Positions 16,116-25,250 are shown, numbered from the stretch's first letter. The stretch is 45,491 bases of DNA from Lentisphaerae bacterium RIFOXYA12_64_32 (GCA_001803235.1 MHBL01000236.1:1-45491); one strand, 5' to 3'. Notes: generated from the letters alone by a model not told the origin. Translations and numbers: made by a program.

Positions 16116-18248
16116 ATGAGTGAGAAGCCAGTGCGTGTGGACTTCAGCTACACGTTTGCGACGCCGCACCGCGTGACCGTGGCATTGCCGGACAGCAGCG
16201 ACAAGACGTTGCTGGATCTGCAGCCTGGCGGGTTGCGCATGGCGTGGACGTTCGATGACCTGCGCGCCAAACCCCTGGCGGCGTTTGTAACGCCGAAGAC
16301 GGAGTGGGACGTGCAGGTCAAGCCGCTGCTGGACAACCAGCCGTTTTCCCAGAGCCGCTGGACACGTGCCGAGGGTTGGCTGCCGGTGCTGGTCAACGAG
16401 TACGGCGACGCGCGGACCGGCATGCGCCTGGAGGTGGTCGGCGGCAGGACGGCTGCCATGGTCCGGGTCGACGTGACCAACTCGGATGACAAGCCGCACC
16501 GGTTCGCGCTGCGCTGTGAGAGGCCAGGCAGTTTCATGGGCTTCAACCCGGCGTGGGTGCAGCCGGAGTGGGATCGTGATGTCCTGCTGGCCGGCTGGCA
16601 GGACCGCGCCGACCGGGTCCTGCTCCTGGCGATCGGTGGCGACGAGAAGCCCGTGGTTGCCGTCACAACGGTGTGCATGGTGTGGAACGTGGGTCCCGGC
16701 GAGAAACGGACCGGGTGGGTGGTCCTGCCTTACAAGGCGTACCAGTCGGCGCTGCCGGTGCTCAGGCAAGGCGATTGGGTCAGGGAGTGCGAGGAGGCCA
16801 AGGCATCGTGGCGCGCACTGGTCAGCCGGGCGGCACGCATCAGCATCCCTGATCGCGACGTGCAGAATGCGTTCTCCGCAGCTCTGGCCGATTGCTTCAT
16901 CATGCGCGAACCGGTGGCGGGCGGGCAGGTGGCGGCATGTCCCGGAACCGAGTGTTACCGCGCCCCCAACTCGTTCGAAGCGGCGATCCTGGCCGTGCTG
17001 CTGGACCAGGCCGGACTGCACGGGGAAGCGGCCACAGGCTACCAGATGTGCCTCGACCTGCAGGGCGCGGACGGCAACTGGAACGATCCGGAGGGCTGGG
17101 GCCACTACATGTGGGCCGGCGCCGGGTTCAAGTCGTGGGCGGTGATGGAACACTACCGTCTCACGGGCGACAAGGGTTACTTGGCTGCCGTGTACCCGCG
17201 GATGCTCGCCAGTTCGCGCTGGCAGGATCGTGAGCGGGCCCGCACCCGAGTCCTGGCCAACGGTGAGCGGCCGCTGACGTATGGGCTGATGCCGCGCGGC
17301 ATGGGCGACTGCGGGCTCAAGGACGACGAGGACATGTACGGCGTGTTTCTCCCCCACAACATCTGGGCCGTGTTCGCCGATGCGGCGACGTTGGCGGCGG
17401 CTGAGATCCTGGGCAGGACGGCGGATCTTCCGGAGTTGCGGCGGATTCATCAGGCGGCTCTGCAGGACTTGCTGGCGGCCTTGGATCGCGGTGCCGTTGC
17501 GGAGAACGGTTACCGCTGGATCCCTGCCGTACCGGGCAAGACCTGCGGCAGCCGCTGGGGTGCGCTCAATGCCGCCTTTCCCTGCGGCATCCTGCCTGCG
17601 GATCACGAACTCATCACTGGGACGATCCGCAAGGTTGAGTCGCGCCTGAGTCCGGGCGGCATTCCAGTGCACACGGGCTGGATGAAGGACGGCATGTGGG
17701 TGGCGATCACACTCGACAACCTCGCCGAAGTGCTGTTGGCGCGGGATGACGGCGATGCGGCAGCGGCCTATCTCTACGCGACACTGAACCACGGTACGCC
17801 GCTGTTCTCCTGGTGCGAGGAGCGCGGGCAGGAGCCGGGCGCCAAGGACTGCTCCGGCGACCGTCAGCACCTGTGGACGCCAATCGCCGTGGGGCGGTGC
17901 ATCCGCGACAGCATGGTCATGGAAAGTGGCGACGTGCTGCACTTGGCGCGCGGCAGCGCCCGGCACTGGCTCGGCAGCGGCCAACCGCTCGGGGTGCAGG
18001 ACATGCCGACGCACTTCGGCCGTGTGTCCTACGAACTGCGGTACGACGAGAAGGCGCGGCGTGTGACGGGGTTCGTCGAAGTGCCGAACTCCACCGCGCC
18101 TGGCGTTGTCCTGCATGTTCGATTGCCCGATGGACTGAAGGTGACAGCATTGCGTGATGCGCCTGGGGCGGCCATTGGGGCTGACGGCACAACCATCGAG
18201 TGGCGGAACTTGAGCGGAACGGTGCGGTTCGAGGCAGTTGCAGGTTGA
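16116..18248 (+). CDS. Six-hairpin ((alpha/alpha)6) glycosidase-like protein, family unassigned
   Basis: This 710-residue cytoplasmic protein has an N-terminal beta-sandwich (about 1-225) and a helical region with the repeated aromatic/acidic pattern of six-hairpin glycosidases: DPEGWGHYMWAGAGF near 330, DDEDMYGVFLPHNIW near 405, SRWGALNAAFP near 485 and HTGWMKDGMW near 520. A C-terminal beta domain follows. Candidate catalytic acids are the Asp/Glu in DPEGW and DDEDMY, by analogy with GH15/GH63/GH78-like folds. I cannot assign a CAZy family. It starts 62 bases after the GH127 stop and ends 27 bases before the GH28-like gene, so it is almost certainly in the same transcript. Confidence 0.7.
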   Translation: MSEKPVRVDFSYTFATPHRVTVALPDSSDKTLLDLQPGGLRMAWTFDDLRAKPLAAFVTPKTEWDVQVKPLLDNQPFSQSRWTRAEGWLPVLVNEYGDARTGMRLEVVGGRTAAMVRVDVTNSDDKPHRFALRCERPGSFMGFNPAWVQPEWDRDVLLAGWQDRADRVLLLAIGGDEKPVVAVTTVCMVWNVGPGEKRTGWVVLPYKAYQSALPVLRQGDWVRECEEAKASWRALVSRAARISIPDRDVQNAFSAALADCFIMREPVAGGQVAACPGTECYRAPNSFEAAILAVLLDQAGLHGEAATGYQMCLDLQGADGNWNDPEGWGHYMWAGAGFKSWAVMEHYRLTGDKGYLAAVYPRMLASSRWQDRERARTRVLANGERPLTYGLMPRGMGDCGLKDDEDMYGVFLPHNIWAVFADAATLAAAEILGRTADLPELRRIHQAALQDLLAALDRGAVAENGYRWIPAVPGKTCGSRWGALNAAFPCGILPADHELITGTIRKVESRLSPGGIPVHTGWMKDGMWVAITLDNLAEVLLARDDGDAAAAYLYATLNHGTPLFSWCEERGQEPGAKDCSGDRQHLWTPIAVGRCIRDSMVMESGDVLHLARGSARHWLGSGQPLGVQDMPTHFGRVSYELRYDEKARRVTGFVEVPNSTAPGVVLHVRLPDGLKVTALRDAPGAAIGADGTTIEWRNLSGTVRFEAVAG

Positions 18249-18275
18249 CGCGAGCCGACGCGCAGGAGAGAACCG

Positions 18276-19679
18276 GTGAAAACAGAGTCCAAGTCGTGTG
18301 TGGGCCAGGTTGTTTCCTATGCGGCGCCGCCGGGCGAAGCGACCGACTCGGATTACGCGGTAACGGTGAACGGCCAGCCCATTGACGTCTGCTTCGCCAA
18401 AACTCAGCACCACGACAAGAAGTACTTCTTCGCCTACTTCGACTTCTCCGGCGAGGTCGAGGTCCAGGTGACCTCGACCGTTCCGCTCGCGAATGCCGTC
18501 GTCCGGCCCCAGGCTTGCGGAGTCACGTTGCGTGCGAAGTCGGCGGGTTCTCTCGTGCTCACCGCCACGCGGCCATTCAAGATCTCGATCGAACGCGATG
18601 GCGTGAACAGTCCGTTGCTGCTGTTCGGGAATCCGCTGGAGACCGACGCGCCGACACGCGACGATCCCCGCGTCGTCTACTTCGGGCCGGGGATCCACAA
18701 GCCCGGGAAGATCGAACTGACCAGCAACCAGACCCTTTATGTGGCGGGCGGGGCGGTCGTCAAGGGCGGCGTGGAAGCGCGGGGCGAGAACATCCGCATC
18801 CTCGGCCGCGGAATCATCGACGGGTCGGACTACGCGCACGGTGCCGGCCCCACACCGTTCATGCTGATCTTCCAGAAGTGCCGGAACCTGCTGGTCGAGG
18901 ACGTGATTGTCAGGGGTTCGTGGCTCTTCACGATTGCGCCCTGCGGCTGCGACCACGTCACGATCAGGAACGTCAAGATCTGCGGTTCCCGTGTGGACAA
19001 TGACGACGGCATCGACATCATCAACTCCAGCGACGTCACCATCGAAGACTGTTTCCTTCGGACCGACGACGACTGCATTGCGATCAAGGGTCTGGGGGGA
19101 TACGACAGGAAGAACTGCGAGAACATCAGGATCGCGAACTGCGCGTTCTGGACCGACCGTGCGAACATCTTTCGCATCGGGTACGAGTCCGATGCCGGTG
19201 CGATGCGGGACATCACGGCCAGGCACATCGACGTGCTGCATTTCGTCAGCGACGACCGGCCGCCCGACACGTTCTGGTCCAACTGGGTGCTGTACCTGCA
19301 GCCGAGCAACAACATGCCGATGAGCGGTCTTCGGTTTGAGGACTTCCGGGTGAATGCCCCGGGCCACAACAACCTGATCAAGGTGCAGCCGATGATCTGC
19401 AAGGGATGGCAGGAGGTCGTGGGGGCGCGTTTCATCGACTGGGAGTACAAGGAACCCGGGCAGTGCGTGAAGGACTGCCATTTCAAAGACATTCGCGTGA
19501 CGGGCAATCCGGGCAACCACCCGGGCTGTGTCTACGTCAGCGGCGTCGATGCGCAGCACACGGTGGACGACGTGACCTTCGAGAACGTGGACCGGTTCGG
19601 GGAACGGATTTCCGAGGTCTCGCGCGATGTGACCATTGGTCCCCACACGAGCAATATCAGGTTTCTGAGAGGGGTGTAA
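18276..19679 (+). CDS. GH28-like right-handed beta-helix glycosidase
   Basis: This 467-residue protein folds as a parallel beta-helix: repeated short strands such as NIRILGRGIIDG, NLLVEDVIVRG and HVTIRNVKICG. The acidic pairs NDDGID (242-247) and TDDDC (263-267), followed by IAIKG, correspond to the catalytic aspartates of GH28 polygalacturonases and the related GH49 dextranases. The usual GHG motif is not evident, and RIGYE stands where RIK is found in classic polygalacturonases, so the substrate may differ. There is no signal peptide, unlike most secreted pectinases, which suggests that it works on imported oligosaccharides. The GTG start follows AGGAG. The next gene begins two bases after its stop. 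Confidence 0.8.
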   Translation: MKTESKSCVGQVVSYAAPPGEATDSDYAVTVNGQPIDVCFAKTQHHDKKYFFAYFDFSGEVEVQVTSTVPLANAVVRPQACGVTLRAKSAGSLVLTATRPFKISIERDGVNSPLLLFGNPLETDAPTRDDPRVVYFGPGIHKPGKIELTSNQTLYVAGGAVVKGGVEARGENIRILGRGIIDGSDYAHGAGPTPFMLIFQKCRNLLVEDVIVRGSWLFTIAPCGCDHVTIRNVKICGSRVDNDDGIDIINSSDVTIEDCFLRTDDDCIAIKGLGGYDRKNCENIRIANCAFWTDRANIFRIGYESDAGAMRDITARHIDVLHFVSDDRPPDTFWSNWVLYLQPSNNMPMSGLRFEDFRVNAPGHNNLIKVQPMICKGWQEVVGARFIDWEYKEPGQCVKDCHFKDIRVTGNPGNHPGCVYVSGVDAQHTVDDVTFENVDRFGERISEVSRDVTIGPHTSNIRFLRGV

Positions 19680-19681
19680 TC

Positions 19682-21574
19682 ATGGACTTCTACGTTTCCA
19701 AGTTGGGCGCCAACTCAAACGGCAGCAGTTGGCAGAGTGCGTTTCACACCATCCAGCAGGCGTTGCTGGCGGTGCCGGACGACCGGGGCGGGCACCGGGT
19801 GATCGTGCGGCCGGACACGTATGTCGAGGCGAACCTCTACCCGTCGCACCGCGGCGCGGCCGGCGCCTACAATGAACTGGTGGGCGACTTCGACGGGCGG
19901 TTGGGCTCCGGCACGAGTGGCTGGGTGGTGATCGATTCGGGTGACCCCAAGGCGGGGTTCAAGAGTTACGACTGGTGGGGCACGATCCGCTCCTACTCGA
20001 AAGGCTGGTCGCCCGCGCACACCGGTGAGCAGTTCTCGAGCATCATCTGGGACCGGTGGGCGTTCCGGCGGCTGTACGCCACGGGCGGTGACGCCGGAAT
20101 CTTCTTCGACGGCACGGACAAGGTTGAGCCGTTCTCGGTGCTCGTCGAGGACTGCATGAGCATCGGCCGTGCGTTCGGCGGCGGTGTGGCCAGTGTCCTG
20201 TCGCGGACCGGTGAGCCGATCACCTTCCGGCGCTGCCACTTGTGGGCACTGGACTGGTGGGGCGACACGGCCGGCGCGTACGTGCGGGTCGAGAACCCGG
20301 CGATGCCGGACCGGCCGGACATCCTGTTCGAGGACTGCACGATGGTTGGCCCGCAGTGTTCGCTCAAGGGCGGCAACTACGGCTTCAAGACGTCGATGTG
20401 GATCCGCGCCAAGAATTGTCGCCTCGTCACGCTGAACTTCTCGCAACCGCACGGGACGCCGACCGACGGCATCGTGCAGAGCGTGCAGGAGGGCAAGTAC
20501 ATGAAGGCCGAGTTCGAGGACTGCACGCTCATGGGCTACAAGGTGTTCGGCGTCAAGGTGGAGAAGGGCACGGAGAGTCAGATTCAGTACATCACCAAGG
20601 GTGCGTGCCTGGCCTATGTCCAGTTCCAGCAGGAGGTGCCGAAGGGCTTCCACCGCCTGGGCCACTGGCCGGTCGACGTGTTCCAGGCCTTGCTGCCGCC
20701 GGCGCCGCCCCGGCGCGCGACGGTGCTGCAGAACAAGGAGATGGTCCGGCGGAACATGTGCGAGTTGGCGCCGATCGTGTGGCAGAATCGGCTCTGCCAC
20801 GTCGAGTGCGTGCGTCCTCCGACCGGCGGCGCCGTGAAGGATTACTACCTGCGGCTGGTCGAGGCGGGAACGGGGCAGGAGCTGGCGCGGTTCGCGGAAG
20901 GCTACAGCCTGGCGTCTGCGCTCGTGCACGCGGGAACGCTGTACGCCTTCGCCGCGCGTTTCGAGAACAACGATTGGAACGATGTCACGGCGTTCAAGTC
21001 CGCGGACTTGAAGAACTGGGCGAGCAAGGTTGTCGTTCAGCAAGAGCGCGAGCACCTGTTCAATACGTCGGTCTGCCGCGGCCCGGATGGGTTCGTGATG
21101 GCGTACGAGTCGAACGACCCGCAGTATCCCCCGTTCACGATCAAGTTTGCGGTTTCGAAAGACTTGGAGAACTGGACGAAACTGCCCGGCGCGGTTTTCG
21201 GCACGAACCGCTACGCGGCCTGTCCATGCCTGCGTTACGTCGACGGCTATTACTACATGATGTACCTCGAGCACCGCAGTCCGCTGCACGTCTTCGAGAC
21301 GTACATCGTGCGGTCCAACGACCTGAAGCGCTGGTGGCTGAGCGCCGCCAATCCGGTGCTGGCGGTCGATGGGCTCGACGAGGGGATCAATGCGTCCGAC
21401 CCGGAGATCGTCGAAGTCGACGGCAAGACGTATGTGTACTTCTCCGTGGGTGACCAACTGACGTGGATGAACGTCAAACGTGCGGCTTATACGGGGCCGA
21501 TGCGCGAGTTCTTCGCGCACTGGTTCGCCACGCCGGGCATCGAGGACGTGGGCACCGCCGCGGCAAGGCGGTGA
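19682..21574 (+). CDS. Beta-helix / five-bladed beta-propeller (GH43/GH32-like) fusion protein
   Basis: This 630-residue protein has two parts. Residues 1-330 start FYVSKLGANSNGSSWQSAF, a typical opening of right-handed beta-helix domains, and continue with helix-type repeats. Residues 350-610 contain propeller-like motifs: WQNRLCHVECVRP, ALVHAGTLYAFAARF, DLKNWASKVVV, a second SKDLENWTKL, GYYYMMYLEHR and NASDPEIVEVDGKTYVYFS. The last resembles the GH43/GH32/GH68 fold, in which an Asp and a Glu act in the centre. No signal peptide is seen. Its ATG is two bases after the preceding stop, with the GAGAGGGG ribosome-binding site inside that gene, so translation is coupled. It could cleave arabinan- or galactan-like ends, but specificity is unknown. 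Confidence 0.72.
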   Translation: MDFYVSKLGANSNGSSWQSAFHTIQQALLAVPDDRGGHRVIVRPDTYVEANLYPSHRGAAGAYNELVGDFDGRLGSGTSGWVVIDSGDPKAGFKSYDWWGTIRSYSKGWSPAHTGEQFSSIIWDRWAFRRLYATGGDAGIFFDGTDKVEPFSVLVEDCMSIGRAFGGGVASVLSRTGEPITFRRCHLWALDWWGDTAGAYVRVENPAMPDRPDILFEDCTMVGPQCSLKGGNYGFKTSMWIRAKNCRLVTLNFSQPHGTPTDGIVQSVQEGKYMKAEFEDCTLMGYKVFGVKVEKGTESQIQYITKGACLAYVQFQQEVPKGFHRLGHWPVDVFQALLPPAPPRRATVLQNKEMVRRNMCELAPIVWQNRLCHVECVRPPTGGAVKDYYLRLVEAGTGQELARFAEGYSLASALVHAGTLYAFAARFENNDWNDVTAFKSADLKNWASKVVVQQEREHLFNTSVCRGPDGFVMAYESNDPQYPPFTIKFAVSKDLENWTKLPGAVFGTNRYAACPCLRYVDGYYYMMYLEHRSPLHVFETYIVRSNDLKRWWLSAANPVLAVDGLDEGINASDPEIVEVDGKTYVYFSVGDQLTWMNVKRAAYTGPMREFFAHWFATPGIEDVGTAAARR

Positions 21575-21643
21575 CGCATCCCGCCAGGACAGGTTTGCTG
21601 GGCCTGTTCATCGCAGACGCTACTACAGAGGTAGAAACCCGAC

Positions 21644-23632
21644 ATGCAAACAGGCACTGCCAAGAGACACGTCACAATCTCCCTGCGCATCAGCACTTTT
21701 CTGTGGATGGACGACGCGCGGCGGCGCGAACTGCTGGCGTTGCTCGAGAAACGGCGCGACACGATCGAGGAGGTGGCGTTCTTCACCTCGTTCACGCATC
21801 CGCCGCTGCCGTATGCCACGATCGCCCGCTACGCCAAACACCTGCGTGTCATCATCCCGCAGTTCAAGGCGCTCGGGTTGCGTGCCGGGATCAACCACCT
21901 CTCGACGATTGGCCACCTGGACGAGAACCTGGAGAATTCGCTGGCCGAGCCGTGGCAGAAGATTATGGACATCAACGGCACGGCGGCCAAGGGCAGCTAC
22001 TGCCCGCTGGACACGCGTTTCCAGGCGTACGTGCGCGACTGCTACAAGGCGCTGGCCGAAGCCGGCCCGGACTTCATCTGGATCGATGACGATGTACGTA
22101 TGGGACACCATCCGCCAGCCCAGACCTCCTGTTTCTGCGATTTGTGTCTGGTGCGGTTCGCCGAGGAGACCGGTGAGGCCTGGACCCGAGCCCGCGCGGC
22201 ACAGGTGATGTGCGGCGAAGGCAGTGCTGAGTCGCGCGAGGTGCGCGCGAAGTGGGTTGCCCACAACCGGCGCATCATCGACGAACTGTTCGCCGGGATC
22301 CGCGCCGCCGCAGACGAGGTGAACCCCGCGCTGCCGCTGGGGTTCATGTGCTGTGCCATGGTGTACGAAGGCATGGCGTTCACGCAGTGGGGGCGGACGC
22401 TTGCCGGCGCGCGCGGCGTGCCGGTCAAGTGGCGGCCGGGCGGCGGTTTCTACACCGACGCGCAGCCGGTGGAACTGCTGCGGAAAGCGCACCAGGTCGG
22501 GCGTGTGGCGGAGGCCATCCCCGCCGTCGACGTGGACATTCAGTACGAGCACGAGAACTTCCCGTACCAGAAGCTGAAGAAGAGCGAGACGATCTTCGTT
22601 GCCGAGGCCGGAGCGGCGTTGGCTGCCGGGTGCACCGGCGTGGCTCTGAATCTGATGGGAATCTCGCCGGACCCGTTCGACGAGTACCTGCCGTACTTCG
22701 GCCGTATTCGGGACGCGCAGCCGCTGTTTGATCGCCTGGTCTCGAGTGCGGGACGCAGCCCGTGCGAGGGGCTGTGGCCGAGCATCACTCCGGACATTTG
22801 GGCCGCCGGCACCGGCAAGAGCCAGGCGGACTCACTGCCGTGTCTGACGGAACTGGCGGAAATCGGGCTGCCGCCGGCGTACTCGCGCGCCGGCGCGAAG
22901 GTCCATCTGCTCTCCGGCGACGCGGTCCACGCCTTCACGCGAACCGAGCTCGAAGGGCTGCTCGCCGAGGCGGTGCTCCTTGACGGGCCGGCGTTGCGGC
23001 ATGTGCAGGAACTCGGTCTTGCCGAACTCGCCGGGTTCGAGGTGGCAGGGACCCGCGACCGCGACACGATCGAGCGTTTCACGGCCGATGCGCTCAACGG
23101 TCGTCACGCCGGCTGGTGGCGCGACTGCCGACCGTCGTTCTGGCGGACAGACGCCTTCCTTCTGCGTCCGCTGAGCGAATCGGCGCGAGTGCTGGCTGAG
23201 TTGATCGACTTCAGTCGCACGCCGCACGGGCCGGTCATGGGCGTGTTCGAGAACCGGCTGGGCGGTCGCGTCGCGGTGCTGGGTTACTATCCGTGGGTGC
23301 CGCTGCAGAACTTGGCGAAGAGCACGCAGATGAAGAACCTCTGCCGGTGGCTGTCGCGCGATCGTCTGCCGGCCTACGTCAGCTCGTTTCACAAGGTGGC
23401 ACTGTGGTGCCGGCGGGACGCCGATGGAGAGTTGCTCATCCCGCTGATCAATGCCGCGCTGGACACGGTCACGGGAGTGTGTCTGCACGTTCGGGCAGAG
23501 GCTCCGTTCGGACTGTTGCGCATGGACGGCAGGCGGGAGGACGTGAGGATCGCCGGTCGCGACGGCGAGTACCAAGTTCTGGACTTGCCCGCACTCGGCC
23601 CGTGGGAGATGGTGCTGGTGGCACGATCGTAA
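21644..23632 (+). CDS. TIM-barrel glycosidase-like protein, GH42-like layout, family unassigned
   Basis: A 662-residue protein without signal peptide. The N-terminal half looks like a (beta/alpha)8 barrel, with WIDDDVRMGHHP near 147-158 and a cysteine cluster SCFCDLCLVRFAEETG near 162-177 that resembles the metal-binding cysteines of some GH42-like proteins. Near 310-325 is IFVAEAGAALAAG, whose Glu is a candidate nucleophile. Residues 400-560 resemble the trimerisation/amidotransferase-like domain of GH42 enzymes and the last 80 residues look like a small beta domain. I cannot name the family or substrate. It lies 69 bases after the previous gene, in the same orientation. Confidence 0.6.
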   Translation: MQTGTAKRHVTISLRISTFLWMDDARRRELLALLEKRRDTIEEVAFFTSFTHPPLPYATIARYAKHLRVIIPQFKALGLRAGINHLSTIGHLDENLENSLAEPWQKIMDINGTAAKGSYCPLDTRFQAYVRDCYKALAEAGPDFIWIDDDVRMGHHPPAQTSCFCDLCLVRFAEETGEAWTRARAAQVMCGEGSAESREVRAKWVAHNRRIIDELFAGIRAAADEVNPALPLGFMCCAMVYEGMAFTQWGRTLAGARGVPVKWRPGGGFYTDAQPVELLRKAHQVGRVAEAIPAVDVDIQYEHENFPYQKLKKSETIFVAEAGAALAAGCTGVALNLMGISPDPFDEYLPYFGRIRDAQPLFDRLVSSAGRSPCEGLWPSITPDIWAAGTGKSQADSLPCLTELAEIGLPPAYSRAGAKVHLLSGDAVHAFTRTELEGLLAEAVLLDGPALRHVQELGLAELAGFEVAGTRDRDTIERFTADALNGRHAGWWRDCRPSFWRTDAFLLRPLSESARVLAELIDFSRTPHGPVMGVFENRLGGRVAVLGYYPWVPLQNLAKSTQMKNLCRWLSRDRLPAYVSSFHKVALWCRRDADGELLIPLINAALDTVTGVCLHVRAEAPFGLLRMDGRREDVRIAGRDGEYQVLDLPALGPWEMVLVARS

Positions 23633-23711
23633 TCGCCGGTCGCGACGTGCCGGTGCGGTTGACTGCCGGGGCCGGGATGGCGACGAGGATGGCGATGAAA
23701 GGATAGGAACC

Positions 23712-23933
23712 ATGAATGACCATCACATCCCGCAGCAGCCACCGCATGGCGCCGTCCGGCGGCCGGCCGTCGAACAGCACGGCGTTCCCGTTCTTCAATG
23801 TGCAGTTCGGGGAGCAGGGCGTGATCACGGCCATTGGCTGGTCGGGGCAGTGGGCCGCGGAGTTCGACCGCGACAAGGCGGTGGGCGCTGCGTCGCCAGC
23901 GCCGGCGTCACGGACCTGACACCTGAACACTGA
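23712..23933 (+). pseudogene. Decayed fragment of a GH36-like gene
   Basis: A start with a good ribosome-binding site (AAAGGATAGGAACC before ATG 23712) leads into DNA whose +1 frame encodes GGRPSN...FPFFN...ITAIGWSGQWAAEF, clearly alike to DGRPSATWLPFFN...ISALGWSGQWFAEF in the GH36-like gene at 10836. Then the original frame resumes with VASAGVTDL, matching TVSAGMEHL of that gene. The piece covers only about 60 residues of a protein of about 700 and ends in an intergenic repeat that supplies the stop. It is non-functional. Confidence 0.75.
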
Positions 23934-23944
23934 AACCTGAGACC
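23916..23944. repeat. Short dispersed repeat, ACACTGAA type
   Basis: CTGACACCTGAACACTGAAA and the CCTGAGACC after it. Related words occur at 25031-25045 (complement), 25201-25219 and 45301-45319 (complement). Confidence 0.5.
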
Positions 23945-23980
23945 TTTTTCTGAACGACCTGCTGGCGGCGAAGGAGTCTG

Positions 23981-25015
23981 GTGAGCAGCATACAGATACT
24001 CGGGTTGGTTCTGGTCATGGTCGGCGGTTGCCTGGCAGGGGGGTGTGCGGCGCCGATCAAGTGGATGCGGCGTTTCGGCTACGAGCACTGGGCGCTCATC
24101 TCCAACCTGGTCGGGTTGGTCGTCCTGCCGTGGGGGGCCACGCTGTCTCTCTGCCCGGGTGTATTGGCAGCCTACGGCAGTGTATCGCCCGCGCTGTTGC
24201 TGAAGGCGAACCTGTTCTCGCTGTCCTGGGGTATTGCGAACGTGCTGGCCGGACTGTGCCTGGTGCGCATCGGGTTCAGCCTCAGTGTCGGGTTGCTGAC
24301 CGGGATCGGGTTGCCGATCGGCGTCCTCACTCCTGTGTTGCTGCGGGGGTCAGGCGTGTTTGCGCAGGCGCCCGCCCTGAACTCGTCCGGCGGCCGACTC
24401 ATCATCTGCGGTGTCGCGGTCATGCTCGCGGCGGTGGTGTTGGTGACGCTGGCCGGTTTCGGCCGCGATGCGGTTCTGAAGCGGCGCAGCGAACGATCGA
24501 CCGGGTTTGCCGGTGGGATGATCATGGCCGTGGTGGCGGGATTCCTGCAGGTTGGGTTGAGCTTCGCGTTCGTCTACAGCCAGGGGCCGATTGTGGAGGC
24601 GCTGCGGGCGCACGGGGCCGGGGCGGCGGCCTCGAACATCGGGGTTTGGGCGATTACGTTGCCCGGCGGCGCCTTGGTGAATCTGGCATTCCCCGCCTGG
24701 TTGCTGACACGCCGGCGGACGTGGGCCGTGTTTGTGGGCGCGACCCATGACGTGGCGTGGGCGCTGGTGATCGGCGTCAGTTTCTTCTGTTTTGTGGTCG
24801 CCATGGGGCAGGGGATGCGGTGGTTGGGACCGCTGGGTGCGTCGGTCGGGTTCGGCGTGCTCCAGGCCATGCAGATCCTGGCCTCCCAGACGGTCGGTGC
24901 GCTGAGCGGCGAGTGGCAGGGCGTGCACGGACGGCCACGGACCCAGATGGTCGTCGCCGTGACGTTGCTGCTGTTGGCCGTGGTCGTTCTGGCCGTCGGA
25001 AACGCACTGGCATGA
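23981..25015 (+). CDS. rhaT: RhaT-family L-rhamnose/H+ symporter
   Basis: This 344-residue integral membrane protein matches the length and layout of RhaT (10 membrane segments, drug/metabolite transporter superfamily). It opens with a Gly-rich first segment, then APIKWMRRFGYEHWALISNL, corresponding to the APFKKVKKWSWE region of E. coli RhaT, and VLPWGATL. Later landmarks are LFSLSWGIANVLAGLC, GFSLSVGLLTGIGLPIG and FLQVGLSFAFVYSQG. It would bring L-rhamnose or a similar deoxy sugar across the inner membrane. The GTG start follows AAGGAG. It is the only transporter in the locus and is the main clue that rhamnose is part of the substrate. Confidence 0.85.
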   Translation: MSSIQILGLVLVMVGGCLAGGCAAPIKWMRRFGYEHWALISNLVGLVVLPWGATLSLCPGVLAAYGSVSPALLLKANLFSLSWGIANVLAGLCLVRIGFSLSVGLLTGIGLPIGVLTPVLLRGSGVFAQAPALNSSGGRLIICGVAVMLAAVVLVTLAGFGRDAVLKRRSERSTGFAGGMIMAVVAGFLQVGLSFAFVYSQGPIVEALRAHGAGAAASNIGVWAITLPGGALVNLAFPAWLLTRRRTWAVFVGATHDVAWALVIGVSFFCFVVAMGQGMRWLGPLGASVGFGVLQAMQILASQTVGALSGEWQGVHGRPRTQMVVAVTLLLLAVVVLAVGNALA

Positions 25016-25166
25016 GACGGCAGAGAGGGTGTGTTCAGTGTTCAGGGAGGAACTGGTGGGCCGCGGGACCGGTCAGAGGTTGTGAACGGGACGGATCCTG
25101 GCGCGAAGGTTTGCACGCACCACGGCGGATGACGACTCAGCGGTTATCACGATGGTTGGTATGGGT

Positions 25167-25200
25167 ACTGGGCATCGCCAGGCACCCAGTTTCGTCTTTT
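25167..25200 (+). terminator. Possible weak terminator after rhaT
   Basis: ACTGGG (25167-25172) pairs with CCCAGT (25185-25190), followed by TTCGTCTTTT. The stem is short and the T-run interrupted, so this is tentative. If real, the regulator gene downstream may have its own promoter. Confidence 0.25.
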
Positions 25201-25219
25201 CCGAACACCGAACACTGAA
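25201..25219. repeat. Short dispersed repeat, ACACTGAA type
   Basis: CCGAACACCGAACACTGAA lies just ahead of the LacI-family gene. A complementary copy (GTGTTCAGTGTTCAG) is at 25031-25045, so the two bracket the gap between rhaT and the regulator. No gene is seen in the 235-base gap. Confidence 0.5.
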
Positions 25220-25250
25220 TTCCCGGCCCCGGCGGACGAAAGGCAGGCAG

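Noticed and set aside
15960..19646. A 1228-codon open frame on the minus strand across the six-hairpin and GH28-like genes
   Set aside because: It is a shadow of the plus-strand genes in high-GC DNA. Its translation is Arg/His/Val rich with no motifs, while the plus-strand proteins are clear.
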